From positions 124,001 through 188,000 of the forward strand of contig JAWPHD010001419.1 in assembly GCA_037043455.1 (NCBI GenBank): 64,000 nt of DNA, given 5' to 3'. The notes under the pieces are model-generated. The model was given only the letters and a program-made list of their open reading frames with translations. It was not told the DNA's origin and made no database searches. The translations under genes were made by a program, and so were the position numbers. This DNA comes from Cyrtodaria siliqua. Its lineage: Eukaryota > Mollusca > Bivalvia > Adapedonta > Hiatellidae. The stretch's first letter is position 1, and the number at the start of each line of letters is the position of its first letter. This document shows, piece by piece, positions 32,666-44,915 of the stretch.

Positions 32666-33239
32666 TAGAACATTTGACATGGAGTTGTCTTGAAAATAAA
32701 AATACTTTTCTGTATGGGCTTTTTAATTTTGTCATCGGAAAAGCTTGAATTGTGGCCTATGGGAAAGCAATTAGTGCACCGCAACCTAAAGTGAAAACTC
32801 TTGAGACAAGCATAACTACATGCAAACATATAATGGTGTAACATGTGTAGGTTATCAAAGTGAAATCAGGTATATGTAGTACAAGTCAATCAGGAAATGT
32901 GGCATTCACAGAACACAGCGAACACAGCCAACCAAAAACACGCATTCAACACAAACAACAACCGCAAGAACAAGTAGATGCAAAGTAGGCGATACCCCAA
33001 TCACCAACACGTTGACAATAAGGTACCACCGTGGAACGGTAAATAGAAAAACAAAAAACAAAACAAAACAAAAATAAAACAACAAAAATAACATACTATT
33101 CCCGTACACAAACGTGGCTATATTTTGCCTAATAATGCTTCCTGTTTTTTATAAAAATAGGCTGGTGGTCCTTTTTTATTTGAACTGTCCCGTTTGGGGT
33201 GACAATAGGGTAAGAGTGAGATGTAGTGCATCCTTAAAC
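32666..33239. other. Unassigned stretch
   Basis: Contains an A/C-rich segment with (AAAAC)n near 33048-33090. No gene. Confidence 0.4.
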
Positions 33240-33420
33240 CTGGTTTAAACCTCCATCGGCCATTTTGCCACCGAACGTTTCAAAGTGGTAGCCCTGTTGT
33301 CAAGCCGTTTATGTTCGTGATGTCACATACCTTGTCTCTTATTTATCCTTGTAATTAATGTTTGTTCGATACGTCTTTTTGGTTGACTGTGGTCCGTGAT
33401 GCTATATTTCCTGTTCAACA
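33240..33420 (+). repeat. Dispersed repeat B, 3' part
   Basis: GGCCATTTTGCCACCGAACG, TTTCAAAGTGGTAGC, TTTATGTTCGTGATGTCACA and TCCTTGTAATTAATGTTTGT parallel 53495-53615 in the same orientation. Confidence 0.65.
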
Positions 33421-33449
33421 AGTAAATCTACTTTCCTGTACTAGCATAG

Positions 33450-33639
33450 CTGAATAATTTTCCTTTTTACACATAAAATTAAGAGATAACCATGCTAAGA
33501 TTTTCAATCTGAGACGGTATGTGAGAGGTTTCACGGTCTGAAATACGTTTTACGGCGACGCGGTAGCGGAACCGTAAAACGTAATTTCAGACCGTAAAAC
33601 CAACTCTTAATTTTATGTGTAAAAAGGAAAATTATTCAG
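33450..33639. mobile_element. Foldback element with 36-bp perfect arms
   Basis: Outer arms 33450-33485 and 33604-33639 are exact inverted repeats (starting CTGAATAATTTTCCTTTTTA). Inner inverted repeats ACGGTCTGAAATACGTTTTA / TAAAACGTAATTTCAGACCG flank a GC-rich loop (CGACGCGGTAGCGG). No ORF; no target duplication identified. Confidence 0.85.
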
Positions 33640-35270
33640 TTATCTCGATTCTAATGATTTTCCATTCAAATGCTACAAATATAGAATCAAACCATACATA
33701 CAGTAACACACTTGTTTTTCTATGAAAACTCAAATTCTAACACGACCTCCACAGTCTTTCATATACACAAAGAAGAGAGACAGCTGTATGTTATTCTACG
33801 ATAAAATACAGCTGTTCCATTAATTCCCCGCGTATATTTCATCCGTTGGAAGCGCCACGTTACATGACCTTCTCTTGGTAAATATACGTCACGAAGACAA
33901 ACTCAACAGTAATTTTAATGAAAAGTTAATTACAACAAACTTGCCATGCTCCCAAATCGTGCACACCCCCGATATAAACCCATCATATGCATCAGTACAT
34001 ATAACATTAATAAGCATCTTGAACAAGGTGAGAACGTTTGACGTCATATGTAGCGCAAGCTCAATGACGTAAGCAATGACTTAATTGTTTGTCACGTGAC
34101 TACTAGTGTATTGAAACGCAGAACTTTGCATACGGGGGCGCCCAATGCAACAGCCTGTAAACATAGCAGCCTTATTACCTTGACCTCCGAGATAATATAT
34201 AGTGCACCAACAATATCGTTGTGTTAGAATTGAAATAATAAATACGTACCTGTATGTTTGAGGGGGTTTGCAAGCATCTGGCCAAAGCAGAAGGCCCAAC
34301 TGACCTCAAAGGGTTCGCCTTCCCAGTTGGTGAGATCCCATTGGAATCTTACCCCGAGTGTTTTTCTCTGCATTTTACAGTATATTTTAACGGATTATCA
34401 TATGTGTATATCCTTAATACTGTACTCACACCAAGCTCACAATTAGAGTAGGCGATTATCTCTAAACAATGTATAGTGTATTCAGCTATATTATGTGTAA
34501 TACTAATATGTGAGCTGTATCTGTATTAACCATACAGACTACCTTCCCCGTGTTCAAATCACGGAGGCAGTATAATACTTCAGATAAGTTATGTTAAAAT
34601 CTCTTACAAAGTGTTTTAACTAGAACAACAGTGTCTACTTTACCAGGAAAACAATATCCTGTATGCAAAAGATCTTTCAGAATAAAAATTCCTTCGTCAG
34701 CTGCCATAAAGAGGCACCGTTGTGTTATTTAAATATTTGGCGTTTTAGCCCTTATACACGTATATCCACCCTTGTGAATTTTACAAGTGTATTCTCTACC
34801 AGTTTATGTTAAACTGTGTGGTATCGTGTGTCACCGTGGACAATGTATTAGTATATATATTCACTTCCAATCTTTACATATATATGTTAGATCGTTTTCA
34901 CACTCATTTAGTATCATAATACTAGAAGTTGGAATCTGCCGATCGAGTAGTGTATGCTGTTACAAACACCTACTGAACATTCTCTGTTTTCAGTGTATTG
35001 TAAGTTTGTTGCAATTTGTTGTATTGTAACAGTTACTGCGTGTTGTAATCGCTTTGAGTGTGTATGCTATTTTATTACAATTCTCCAGTTCTTGACCTGG
35101 CGAGATTTTCGTGCAATCGTATAATCTCTTTGTGTAATAAATACACTAAGCTACACTCAATTGGGTAACACTAATAGTCGATTCTAATAGTTAACCAATC
35201 TTCAGTATTCTCTACTTTAAAGAGCTGGTCTTCAAACCATCACATTCACCTAAAGTGAATTATGTGTTTG
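33640..35270. other. Mostly unassigned; one shared 45-bp module
   Basis: A segment at 34251-34300 (ATGTTTGAGGGGGTTTGCAA, GCATCTGGCCAAAGCAGAAG) is repeated at 37067-37105. In frame it reads MFEGVCKHLAKAEGPTDLKG and is followed by a possible donor GTTG|GTGAGA at about 34331, so it could be an exon of an unrecognised gene or a piece of a mobile element. Nothing else was identified. Confidence 0.4.
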
Positions 35271-35600
35271 TGTATATACACTGTATATTGCGTGTTTGTT
35301 TACGCTTAAATATACTTTCTATTCGCAAGCAAATACGAGTTTGTTTACCGTTTCTATTGCTTGTATATCTGATTTCAATTTCACCCAGGGTTTAATTGAT
35401 TTCAGAGTGCTATAGTCAAGTGAGAACTCAACTGTGTGTATATACACTGTATATTGCGTGTTTTTTTACCGCTTAAATATACTTTTTGTTCGCAAGCAAA
35501 TACGAGTTTGTTTACCGTTACTATTGCTTGTATATCTGATTTCAATTTCACCAAGGGTTTAATTGATTTTCAGAGTAGTCGAGTGAGAACTCAACTGATT
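35271..35600. repeat. 166-bp tandem duplication
   Basis: TGTATATACACTGTATATTG, CAAGCAAATACGAGTTTGTT, TACCGTT, GTATATCTGATTTCAATTTC and GTGAGAACTCAACTG occur twice with an offset of 166 bp and a few substitutions and indels. Confidence 0.9.
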
Positions 35601-37066
35601 TGGAAGTATCTATCTACAGTCTTATATACAGTATTAAACATCTGTAATACATTGGTCCCGCGGTATTGCCTATCCACGACTAATTACCACATGTAGAGGG
35701 TGTGAATTAGTTTAACTCGTGGTAATGATTTGATGATAACCGTTGAGATACTTTCGTTTGTCGTGTAAATATCAAAGGTATCTATTTTATATCCCGTAAT
35801 GAGCCACATGTCTGTTTTTTTCGTGTCCTAAGACTAATAGGACGTGTGTCCATAATATTATCATTGAATTATTATTTGTTATAAGTTTCTATCGAACATA
35901 TATATTTACATTGACACTTCTATGTTAACTGTACGTAGTTTCATTTAGCTGACACAATTGTTTTAATACAGTCTATGATTTAGTAACATATTTCAGTTTA
36001 TAGCGTTTTCCCTTTATTCCGTAATTTTGACCGAAATGCAAGTCTAAATTTGCGCTTATATAATAATATTCGTTACTATGTTCCTCACATGTTAAGATCT
36101 TGAAACATATAATATGCGCCTGTATGTGACTGTCTTTGTGAAGTTTACTTATGCAAACGATTCGGCTTTGTTATGTAAAGACGCACCATACCATTTAAAA
36201 ATATACTGATGAAACGTCATCATGTGTGCAGCGTGAGGTTATAGGGAAATATATTGTTACCCTCTAGTAAATGCCATATTACTCTTTCTCATATTTGTAT
36301 TATTGTAATTCTGCTATCAAAGTAAGTACCGGTACTGTTGTTTGCATTTAAGGTGAAGAGTATTCGAACAACCTGATTTTGATTTTTTTCAAAAATCTTG
36401 TATACACTGTTACACTGTTGCAATAGATGTACCGCTAAGCTGTTGGTACTATATAACTTACTGTATTATATATTCGTTTTAATATTTGTTAACTATTTAT
36501 GCATGCAACTCGAGTAGTGTGTCCAGTACACGATTATAGACTGGGTTCCGTACCCGTCTGTATCATTAGGGTTAGTAAGGTGTTAGTTGTATTACATAAC
36601 ACAGTGGTACATATCCAGTCCTAAAACAATATATATGTGTATACGTAGTGGTATCTATGCAGTAATAATACATTAATGTGTTTATATGCATTAACTAAAG
36701 AGTACGTTCTGTCACGTTTAGAGGTGTATAGCGCGTCACTTTTGCAATATAACAAGTGTCCTGTCGAAATGCGTCTCTAAATCTTCGTTATGCTATGCTG
36801 CATGTGCTTTTTTAATATTTCTGCTTTTTAGCATGTTTGCTTTTTTAGCATGACTGTTTTTTATATTGTGTTATTAGCAAGCGACTAAAATCGCACGTGC
36901 AATATGTTCTGCAGTATTCAACTAGTTATCAACAGTAGCCAATTGGGTTGCCTCTACCTCCCGCAAAATGCCACCGTCATCGGAGGGCGTAATTCCTCCC
37001 TCAGGTGATACTGTCAAGCTTAAGGAGTTATTGCCTGGGGCAGAATCTGGGTGCCGGAACAATTAT
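35601..37066. other. Unassigned stretch
   Basis: No gene supported. Near 36967 an ATG opens PPSSEGVIPPSGDTVKLKEL and nine more codons to a TGA at the 45-bp module; its composition looks coding but no family is recognised. It could be an exon 5' end. Confidence 0.35.
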
Positions 37067-37105
37067 GTTTGAGGGGGTTTGCAAGCATCTGGCCAAAGCA
37101 GAAGA
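37067..37105 (+). repeat. Second copy of the 34251-34300 module
   Basis: ATGTTTGAGGGGGTTTGCAA followed by GCATCTGGCCAAAGCAGAAG is identical to 34251-34290; the similarity ends sharply at AGAAG on the right. Confidence 0.9.
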
Positions 37106-37198
37106 TAAAACACAGATACATATTTATTATTTCTTAATTCACGGATGCCAGCAATTTATCGACGTCATCCAATGACGTCCGTCGTTTATAGCAACGTT

Positions 37199-37212
37199 AT
37201 GTGACGTCACAT
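37199..37212. promoter_or_regulatory. Perfect CRE palindrome
   Basis: ATGTGACGTCACAT is a 14-bp perfect palindrome with the cAMP-response-element core TGACGTCA. CREB/ATF factors bind such sites in animals; no promoter is evident nearby, so function is not shown. Confidence 0.3.
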
Positions 37213-37353
37213 ATTTTTCAGACTGTAAATCGGGAGTTTTACGGTCGCAAATTTGAGACGATGGCCAATGGAGCAACGCGTTACATACTAGCTGCATTAG
37301 AATTGGTGTTTAATTTGCCAATATTGTTATACGTTTTTCCTCATATATTACAG

Positions 37354-37500
37354 TGGAGTGCGTTGTCCAGTGGTAGCGCGTTGGACTCCAGATCGAAAGG
37401 TCGTGTGTTCGAATCTCGCAGTGAGGTCCCATGTTATTTATCATTGAGCAAGATAATTAATCCACATTGCTTAACCAGTAATGGTTCTACCCAGTGATCA
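37354..37500 (+). mobile_element. tRNA-derived SINE with V-type domain
   Basis: A box (TGTCCAGTGGTAGCGCG), anticodon-like loop with CCA (GGACTCCAGATC), B box (GTGTTCGAATCTC), then CATTGAGCAAGATAATTAAT and CCACATTGCTTAACCAGTAA, the V-type central segment also seen at 15072-15262. The head resembles tRNA-Trp but without a full acceptor stem. Confidence 0.8.
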
Positions 37501-38213
37501 ATATAAGATGCAAGATCTTGTTTCGCAATCGATGTCAAAGAAATAAGTTTAAACTAATATATTACATACCATATGTTAAGGTGTGCTTCGGGTAGTGGAG
37601 AAATAAAATGGGCCACCTCAGTGTGGCTGAGAAAAACAATCTATCACATCTGAACTATAACAAGATCCTGTCCAAACTGAGAATGTTTAGGAACACCAGT
37701 GGCAATACAACCAAGGCCGTTCAGGCGCGTAGCGTGCCATACTCATTTACTCACGTGATTAAACTTTTCAAACGAAGGCTCAAAAAATAAAAAAATAAAA
37801 ACTCGAAAAACGCAATAAAAAGGTGAGCCTAAGGTGGGGTACAAGTAACATGCTGAGTCTGAAATGTTAAGGAATAACGGTATTTTCGACAGGATTTAAA
37901 TCTTTCATCCTGACCCTGAAATGCACCATAAGTCACGTAGGAGCGTTTATTTTTTTAAATATTCTCGGGGGAGGCCCCCCGGATCCCCGCCAGAGGGAGG
38001 GGGACAACCCCCTCCCGCACCTACCCCCGTGAGTAATTGAGATTTTGGTCACGCTACGCCCTGCCGTTGGTTGGACGCTTTTCCTCTTATTAGTGAACGC
38101 TAGCAAATAAGTACTAACAATAGCATTGTATCGTGGCCCATTCGTTAGCGAATGCTGTCAATAATAATGTGGTAGTTAACATTTTTTTGTATTTACGATT
38201 TTGCAGAATTAAT
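37501..38213. other. Unassigned stretch
   Basis: The ORF at 37608-37790 (60 aa, basic C-terminus, KLFKRRLKK) has no recognisable family. A GC-rich patch at 37965-38030 (GGGGGAGGCCCCCCGGATCC) is locally palindromic. No gene supported. Confidence 0.4.
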
Positions 38214-38974
38214 ACACGGGAATTTCCGATATATATTGTATATACTGCACACTTAATTCCACATAATATTCCAAAGAAATCCCAAGATGTTTTGTAAAAA
38301 AAACAAGTTGCAGATAGTTAGAGAAAGGACACAAACAACTGTGAAGTTGACGTTTTAATCACAGTACACTTTGTAACAAGAAATTCATTAATGTTGAAGT
38401 TCCTCTTTGAAAAATTTAGCCATTTGAGTACTGTATTTAACGTAAAGAGTTTGCAAAATGTTGCAGTCTAAGTTTGCTCACATGCTTGAGCCAAACGCGT
38501 AGTCTGTTTAGTATTTTTTTAATTTTCAAAGTAGCCATGTACCATTCGATTAACATCAGCATAAATAGAGGATCTACATGAGTACTCATTCATTACTGAA
38601 ATTATTAAACGAGTTGGCAAAATGATATAATGCTAGGCTCTTGCCGAGCATTATATCATATTTTCTAACGAGTTTAATAAATTCAATAATGAATGAGAAC
38701 GAATGTTAGATTCTATTTATCACATAACTCACATGTCGACTTTTATTGCATTTTGCATGTCTCTTTAACACACGAAACCGACATTAACCGTGGGAATTTG
38801 ATTATCGATTTTTTTGACAGCGCATACTAGGCTTATTTGCATACTTATTTAACTAGTGGTATATCGAAAATATAAAATGGTGTTATTCCACTCACACACC
38901 GTAAGTTATTTGATAGTATTGTACATACAATATATATCGGAAATACCCGAGTTGCGTTTCTTTTTTCGCTTCAG
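38214..38974 (-). mobile_element. MITE family A, interrupted copy
   Basis: Reverse-orientation copy: CACGGGAATTTCCGATATAT at its left, CACTTAATTCCACATAATAT, GAGCCAAACGCGTAGTCTG, GTAGCCATGTACCATTCGAT, then after the inserted element at 38564-38916 the right end TTGTACATACAATATATATC ... GTTGCGTTTC and a terminal CTTCAG followed by TA. The leftmost terminal bases are missing or diverged. Confidence 0.85.
38564..38916. mobile_element. Foldback element, GAGGATC family, copy 2, nested
   Basis: Lies inside a family-A MITE. Left junction CAGCA-TA-AATAGAGGATC, right junction GATAG-TA-TTGTACATAC; the uninterrupted relative at 2482-2964 reads (complement) GCAGCATATTGTACATAC with one TA. The left half is a hairpin (GAACGAATGTTAGATTC pairs with GGATCTACATGAGT; loop near GCTAGGCTCTTGCCGAGC). 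The right half runs from TTATCACATAACTC to GTAAGTTATTTGATA. Confidence 0.85.
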
Positions 38975-41730
38975 TATATATAACATTGTACTCACTCTAC
39001 TAAGCGGACTCCTTCCACGTGCAGTACATTCGTTTAAATAGTGCAGGTTTAGTACATTTCGACTGATGCATAAAAGAGTAAATAATACCATTTTCCTAGC
39101 AAGCAATAAATACACTATCCTTCACGAGATAGAAGACGTGTTTTTTTTCACAAACGAGCAAATCGATCCAAGCTGTTAAATAATCTCTATTTCTTATCTT
39201 TTTCCGGCTGACCACCCATTGTCTACCAACTCGAGTTTCGTATAAAAATAGCTCATCTATTGCAAGACATTGATAACGTTCACAGGGCGAGTTGTTTTAA
39301 TTATTCGTCTACGTATCCCCCTTAAATAACTTGAAAGTAATATATTCCCAAACGACTTCTTAATGCATGCTATCTATAGTTAAGTTAGAAAAAAGACTTA
39401 GCATCATGGCTTAATCTTAAATGCATGTAACAACAGTCTTCTATCCTTATTGTGGGGATTCTTATTGCGGGGATGACTCCCTGAATTGAGCACAAAAATA
39501 TAGCATGAAAAGAGTAATTTGGAAATTGCTCAACACGATAAATGCAAAAGATATTGCAGTCTCTGTTTGATAGATTGTTCATATCAGAGCGGTAGTGAAA
39601 AATGGTTGCTAACGTCCACGCCCTATAGCTCTTGATTGAGCAGAACTAAATATTTCAAATGTCAGTATTACGTACATTTGAGCCATCCCGAAGTATGATG
39701 TGCTTCTCCGCGTTCGAAACCTTTTAGTAGCTGTATATAATCTTAAAATATCTTAGTCAAGTGATTTCCAATCCAATCCAATGATATAACTTTCATACCG
39801 ATGTCTCTGGAAAAAAAAGATGAACCGGCGAACTAACATCTCTAGCCACAATTTCTAAAACAGAGACAGATTTTTAAAAACTATGACTCATATTCTTAGA
39901 CCATTTCCAAGCTATTGTTATACATTTAATACATATTTCCTAAAAAAAATCGTTTGACATTTTAAAAAGTAGTTCCGAAAGTGAAAGATAGCAGCTAAAA
40001 TATAAATTGATATGGCTCACATGTGAAAGTATGAAGAATGAAATGAAAAGGTTTTATTTTACTAATAAAATCCACTTTTTGACTGAAAATAATATAATAC
40101 ACCAGTTTATTCAGTGTGTAATTGTTTATTTATGGAATTATTTTAAATTATTTTTGATTTTAAACATTGGCTTTGAATCATAGAATGTGAATAAAAACCA
40201 TTTGTTTTTAAATTTATATTTTTTTAAATTATGACTTGTTAATGAAATTTGAAGTGTTCTGCGATTTTTCTTTATGCTGTTTTCGTCAGGCCTTGACACT
40301 GAATAAAACAAAAACCACTCAATATATTTAAATGACGCATATAGTAACAAGACAATCAAAAGGACTTTTGCTGCAATTGTGCATACCTAGTAATTATTTC
40401 CATTTGATCAAAATATTTTCTGTCAAAATTCTGTCAAAATTTAAGTAACTGTTTCATGGGTTAATTTCGAATTCTTGTACACTGCACCTTATGTGTATGT
40501 TTCTACTGCTATGGTTATTTTCACGATTGTCAGACTTGGTAATTAATAGCTCAATTTCTTACATCAGTTCATTGCAAGTCATCGAGGTCTACCCATTTGA
40601 AAGTTATAGGAACATAATGACCATAGAAGACTTCCATACCAATCATCACGGTTATTGTGTCGGAACTTAAGTTTGAACTCACCAAAGAAACGAACAAATG
40701 AGTGAATAATCAACGAACAATCGAAGAATGAAAACAACCGAACGAACGAACGAAGTCTTTAAGAGGTCATAACACTTAATGTATACTGTAGAAACTAACC
40801 GATTTTCTTCCATTCAATGAGTTTGGGAGATGAATTATCCGAAACATTATACATATATAATAGCTATGAAATATGCATTTCAGTATGACGCACTTTCGGA
40901 AATTTCACATTTGCGATGTGTGAAGAATGAGTAAGCAATTTTCACAAATTTGTGAAAAATGCGGTTTCTGACATATGAGGCTCCACATAGCGGCAAATCA
41001 GCAAGTTTTTAATGTTATATAAATGTTTAAGAATAGGTCGGAAACAGGGTCTTTTACAGATAAGTAGTTGAGTAATCCCTACGCATTAGTAAAACACGTG
41101 TAAACTAATTGAAAATATGTTTAAAGAAAGGTTTTCTTCTGGGCTTAATAGCTGTTTTTATTTGTTGTCCTCATGAAATGCTACAATGAATTAGTTATAT
41201 TGATATATTTCATATATTTCATTATACGATGATAATGACGTATTTTTGTTGTACGTACTGAACCCAACTTGCACTCACTTATTTCCACAAGACACACCTC
41301 GAAATATATTTCTGGCAAACCTAACTTATATCAGGTAGTTACGACTTAATATATTTCTGCCATACTCAACGTGGTAGAAACAACTGTGATATATTTTCGG
41401 CAGATCAAGAGTGAGGTTTGGTGCACCGTAGAAACTGATTTAACACCCCCCACCCGGCGGAAATCTTGATTATTTCAAAATTCGTGACGCTTTGTCTTTT
41501 TAATTGTCTTTGTATGATACTAACTGTCGCGTATATTGCTCCAATAATATATTTAAACATGTGACAGCATAACGACGAACAATTGAAACTCCAACTGTTA
41601 TTACATTTTATTTAAATTTAAGCAAGCATATTTAGTCAGTAAACATGATAATGATTAATGGAGGTGTTAATCTTATAGTCCAAACGTAATGCTGTTGAAT
41701 TGATGGATTATCCTGGTACAGATATTATGA
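38975..41730. other. Unassigned stretch of 2.7 kb
   Basis: No gene or high-copy repeat recognised. Minor items: a (GAAC)n run near 40740-40755 and a perfect 20-bp palindrome TTTTCACAAATTTGTGAAAA at about 40939-40958. ATATATTTCTGCCA-like words repeat three times at 41300-41400. Confidence 0.45.
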
Positions 41731-41755
41731 CACACACACACACACACACACACAC
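41731..41755. repeat. (CA)n microsatellite
   Basis: Twelve CA units, followed by CAGTGGCGTAGCTGCAC, a start seen in several animal DNA transposons; no matching far end was found, so only the microsatellite is called. Confidence 0.95.
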
Positions 41756-42189
41756 CAGTGGCGTAGCTGCACGAAGGAACTGCAGGCTCGGGTCTGCAGA
41801 TTATTCTGGGAAACGAAAATTTTGAAAATGTCTAACCTGCAATAAAAACTGCGAGGGGGAGTGGGTAATGATAAGCAAAACGAAATTGATAGTTGTATGT
41901 GTGTCTAATTAAAATTAAGCAAAAACATGTATGTTATAGCATTTTAAATGCATCTCGAAAATGCACCAGAATGCACCAGAAATACAAAAAAGAATTCTGG
42001 GGAAGGATTCTACAGTGCTCAGAAATTAAGCGGACCTACAGCTTCAAAAAGGCCAGCTAAGCTAACATATCTTAAATGTTTATTCATTATGTTATTTACC
42101 AATTTAAGTGTAATGATATATTCCTATGAAAAATAAATAAATGAAGGAATAAATATGGCACAAAAATGTGGATAAAAAAAGAGTAAAAA

Positions 42190-43745
42190 AACACTAAAAC
42201 TGCTAATTTATGGAATTGTTCAATACAAAAATATGTCTTTAGCGTATCTCTTATTTTCTTTTACCATATTAGGTATAATGATATTTTATACATTTCATCT
42301 TATTTTTAAAAGGGTCTCCAAAGGTTAGTGTATCCCTAAATGTATTTTTTTTATGTGGTCAAAATGTTGGAAAAACAACTAAAACTGCTGATTTCTGGAA
42401 TAATTCAATAAACATATATTTTAAATTCTTATTCATTACTTTATTTACCCATTTAAGTGTAATGATATATTGTATGAAATAATAATAAATAATGGTATAA
42501 ATGTAGGTCTTCTGGCAAAAAATATGGAAAAAATAGAAAAACAAACACTAAAACTGCTAATTTCTGGAATAGTTCAATAAAAAAATATTCCTTTAATGTA
42601 TCTCTTATTTTCTTTTACCATATTAGGTACAATGATATTTAATACATTTCGTATTGTTTTTAAAAGGCTCCACAAAGGTTCGTGAATCACTAAATGTATA
42701 TTGTTTTTGGTCAAAATGTTGGAAAAATAACTAAAACTGCTGATTTCAGGAATAATTCAATAAACATATATTTTAAATGCTTATTTGTTATTTTGTTTAC
42801 CCATTTAAGTGTATTGATATCTGTCAATAAAATAATAAATAAATGAAGAGATAAATATGGGTCTTTTGGCAAAAAATAAAAGAAAGAGTAAAAATAAAAT
42901 ACTAAAACTGCTGATTTCTGGGATAGTTCAACAAAAATATTTTTTAGCGTATCGCTTATTTTCGTTATACCGTATTAGGTATAGAGGATCTTAAACGAGT
43001 TCCCATTTCATATAAGAGTTATGAAACGAGTTATTTTAATTTTAACGAGCCTTTTGGCGAGTTCAAATTAAAAATAATTCATAACTAGTTTCATAAATCT
43101 TATAAGGAATGGGAACGAGTTTAAGATCCTTTTTAAAACATAACATTGCGATCAAATTAGTAAAAAATAATTCAGATGTACATAGAACCGCCAGGACGTC
43201 AGACACACTTTAGCGCCAAAACGTCATAAAATAAGTGACGTCGTAACGTCGCGTCTCACACATAACGTTGCTTATAAAAGAGTTCGTGTTTTACCTCTTT
43301 ACAAAATAGCAGTTTACGCCAACTTTTTAACAAACCAACAACAATGTTTTGCATAACGTGCATTATTTTTATAAGCTGTCACAAATAATAAGTTTATGAC
43401 TCAGATCTGTGTGAATTTATAAAAAATAAAATAGTTTCAGTTAATAAACTTGTTACAGGTTTAACTCAACCAATCAGAATTATTCCAGGTTGTATTACAC
43501 GTGTGTCATACAATAGAGTTCGACACTGCTAACAATGGACGTTATGTGATAAATAATGATATTGTATACATTTCGTATTGTTTTTAAAAGGGTCCCCAAA
43601 GGTTCGTGAATCCCTAAATGTATTTTTTAAACTAAAAAAAGGTAGGAGAATAACTAAAACGGTTGATTTCTGTAACAAGCATATATTTTAAATGCTTATT
43701 CATTTTTTTATTTATGATTATGAAATGTCAGAGTATCCCTAATTT
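42190..43745. repeat. Dimeric satellite, 353-bp period, interrupted
   Basis: CTAAAACTGCTRATTTCTGG recurs at 42194, 42379, 42548, 42731, 42902 and (diverged) 43653. Spacings alternate about 184 and 170, and odd and even units differ consistently (one carries ATTTTCTTTTACCATATTAG, the other CATATATTTTAAATGCTTAT), so the true repeat is a two-monomer dimer. The array is split by the foldback element at 42984-43553. Confidence 0.85.
42984..43553. mobile_element. Foldback element, GAGGATC family, copy 3, in satellite
   Basis: Left junction TTAGGTA-TA-GAGGATC, right junction GTTATGTGATAAA-TA-ATGATATT; neighbouring satellite units read TTAGGTATAATGATATTT, so the insertion duplicated TA. The left part is a long near-perfect hairpin (GAGGATCTTAAACGAGTTCC / GGGAACGAGTTTAAGATCC; loop near GAGCCTTTTGGCGAG). 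The right part contains AACGTCATAAAATAAGTGAC. Confidence 0.85.
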
Positions 43746-44057
43746 CATATATCACACTCGGTGTAATGGAACCAGCTTGCGAGTAATATGACAGGTGTGG
43801 CCTGCACATTTATGGATGTGTGTATATTGAAACCTGCTCTGTCTGCTCTGTCTATCTCCTGTACAAAGACGTGGTCTTACGTGTAACATGAAAGGTATGG
43901 CCTGAATCTGTGGGGGAATGGGTAATTTGAAGCTCGCTAGGTTATTTACAATGGGTGGGAATGTACTTACTTGAACATTACAGGAATGGCTTGTATCTTT
44001 ATGTCTTTAAGCATTTTGCAGTGTGCTAAAATGATGGGAGTAGGGACATTTAATAAA

Positions 44058-44085
44058 GTATAGAGGATCTTACATCTGAGCCAAA
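44058..44085. mobile_element. Foldback element, GAGGATC family, fragment
   Basis: AGTATAGAGGATCTTACATC matches the left terminus of the family; nothing further aligns. Confidence 0.55.
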
Positions 44086-44564
44086 AACAAAATAAAATAA
44101 TAATTAAGAATATATTGAAATATTTGAAATGTGCTAAAACAGTAACAGAATTACCTGTGACCTTGGGGACCCTTTTCGATTTTCAAATTAGACTACCAAC
44201 TATTATCACAGAAAGTTTGGTGCTTTTGTCCGCTCTGTCCACATCCGACAATGTTGGTCCCCAGCTAACCCTTTTACTGATAACCTGATTCTAACTATAA
44301 CAATGAAGTATGTGGATGTTTTAAAAAGAATCACTCAAAAAGTGCCCAGAGTGTGCCAGTTTAATTGTATTATTTTGATATCATTTCCAACGTCTCACAA
44401 AACAATTATGTTTGCATTATACTGCATATTGCCACTTTTCTTGACCACATAAAAAGATTTATGTCTTGAAGCTCGAAGTATCCTATGTTAAACTTACGAT
44501 TGTTTAGGTTGCTTTTCTCCAAAAGCTTATGGTTTTTACAGACGTTGTAATTGTTGAAATTGGC
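44086..44564. other. Unassigned stretch
   Basis: No gene or repeat recognised. Confidence 0.4.
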
Positions 44565-44915
44565 TGCTCCCGGATTGGGGGTCATGGTTCACCTCTATTA
44601 GGGATGACGGTTCGGTTGATTTCGGGTAAAGGATCGTGGCTCGGCTGCTGTCGTATTAGGCATCATGGTTTGGGTGCTCTCTGATTAGGGATAATGGTTC
44701 GGTTGCTCGCCGATTAATAATGATCTTTTGGCTGCTCCCCGATTAGGGATCATCTCTTGGCTGCTCCTCGATTAAGGATAGTTGTTCGGCTGTTGTCCGA
44801 CTGAGGAACGTGGTTTGGTAGTTTACCAGTTAGTGATCATGGTTCGGCTGCCCTCCCCTTAATTGAGAATCATGGTTCGGTCCCCTCTGTTGTGGAGAAT
44901 AAATTGGCTGCTCCC
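44565..44915. repeat. Degenerate minisatellite, about 32-bp unit
   Basis: About ten diverged units of GGCTGCTCCCCGATTAGGGA followed by TCATGGTTC. Differences between units are large, so the array is old. Confidence 0.8.

Noticed and set aside
34787..37066. Long terminal repeat of an LTR retrotransposon
   Set aside because: No second LTR, primer-binding site or gag-pol sequence was found; only a 166-bp duplication and a 40-bp module.
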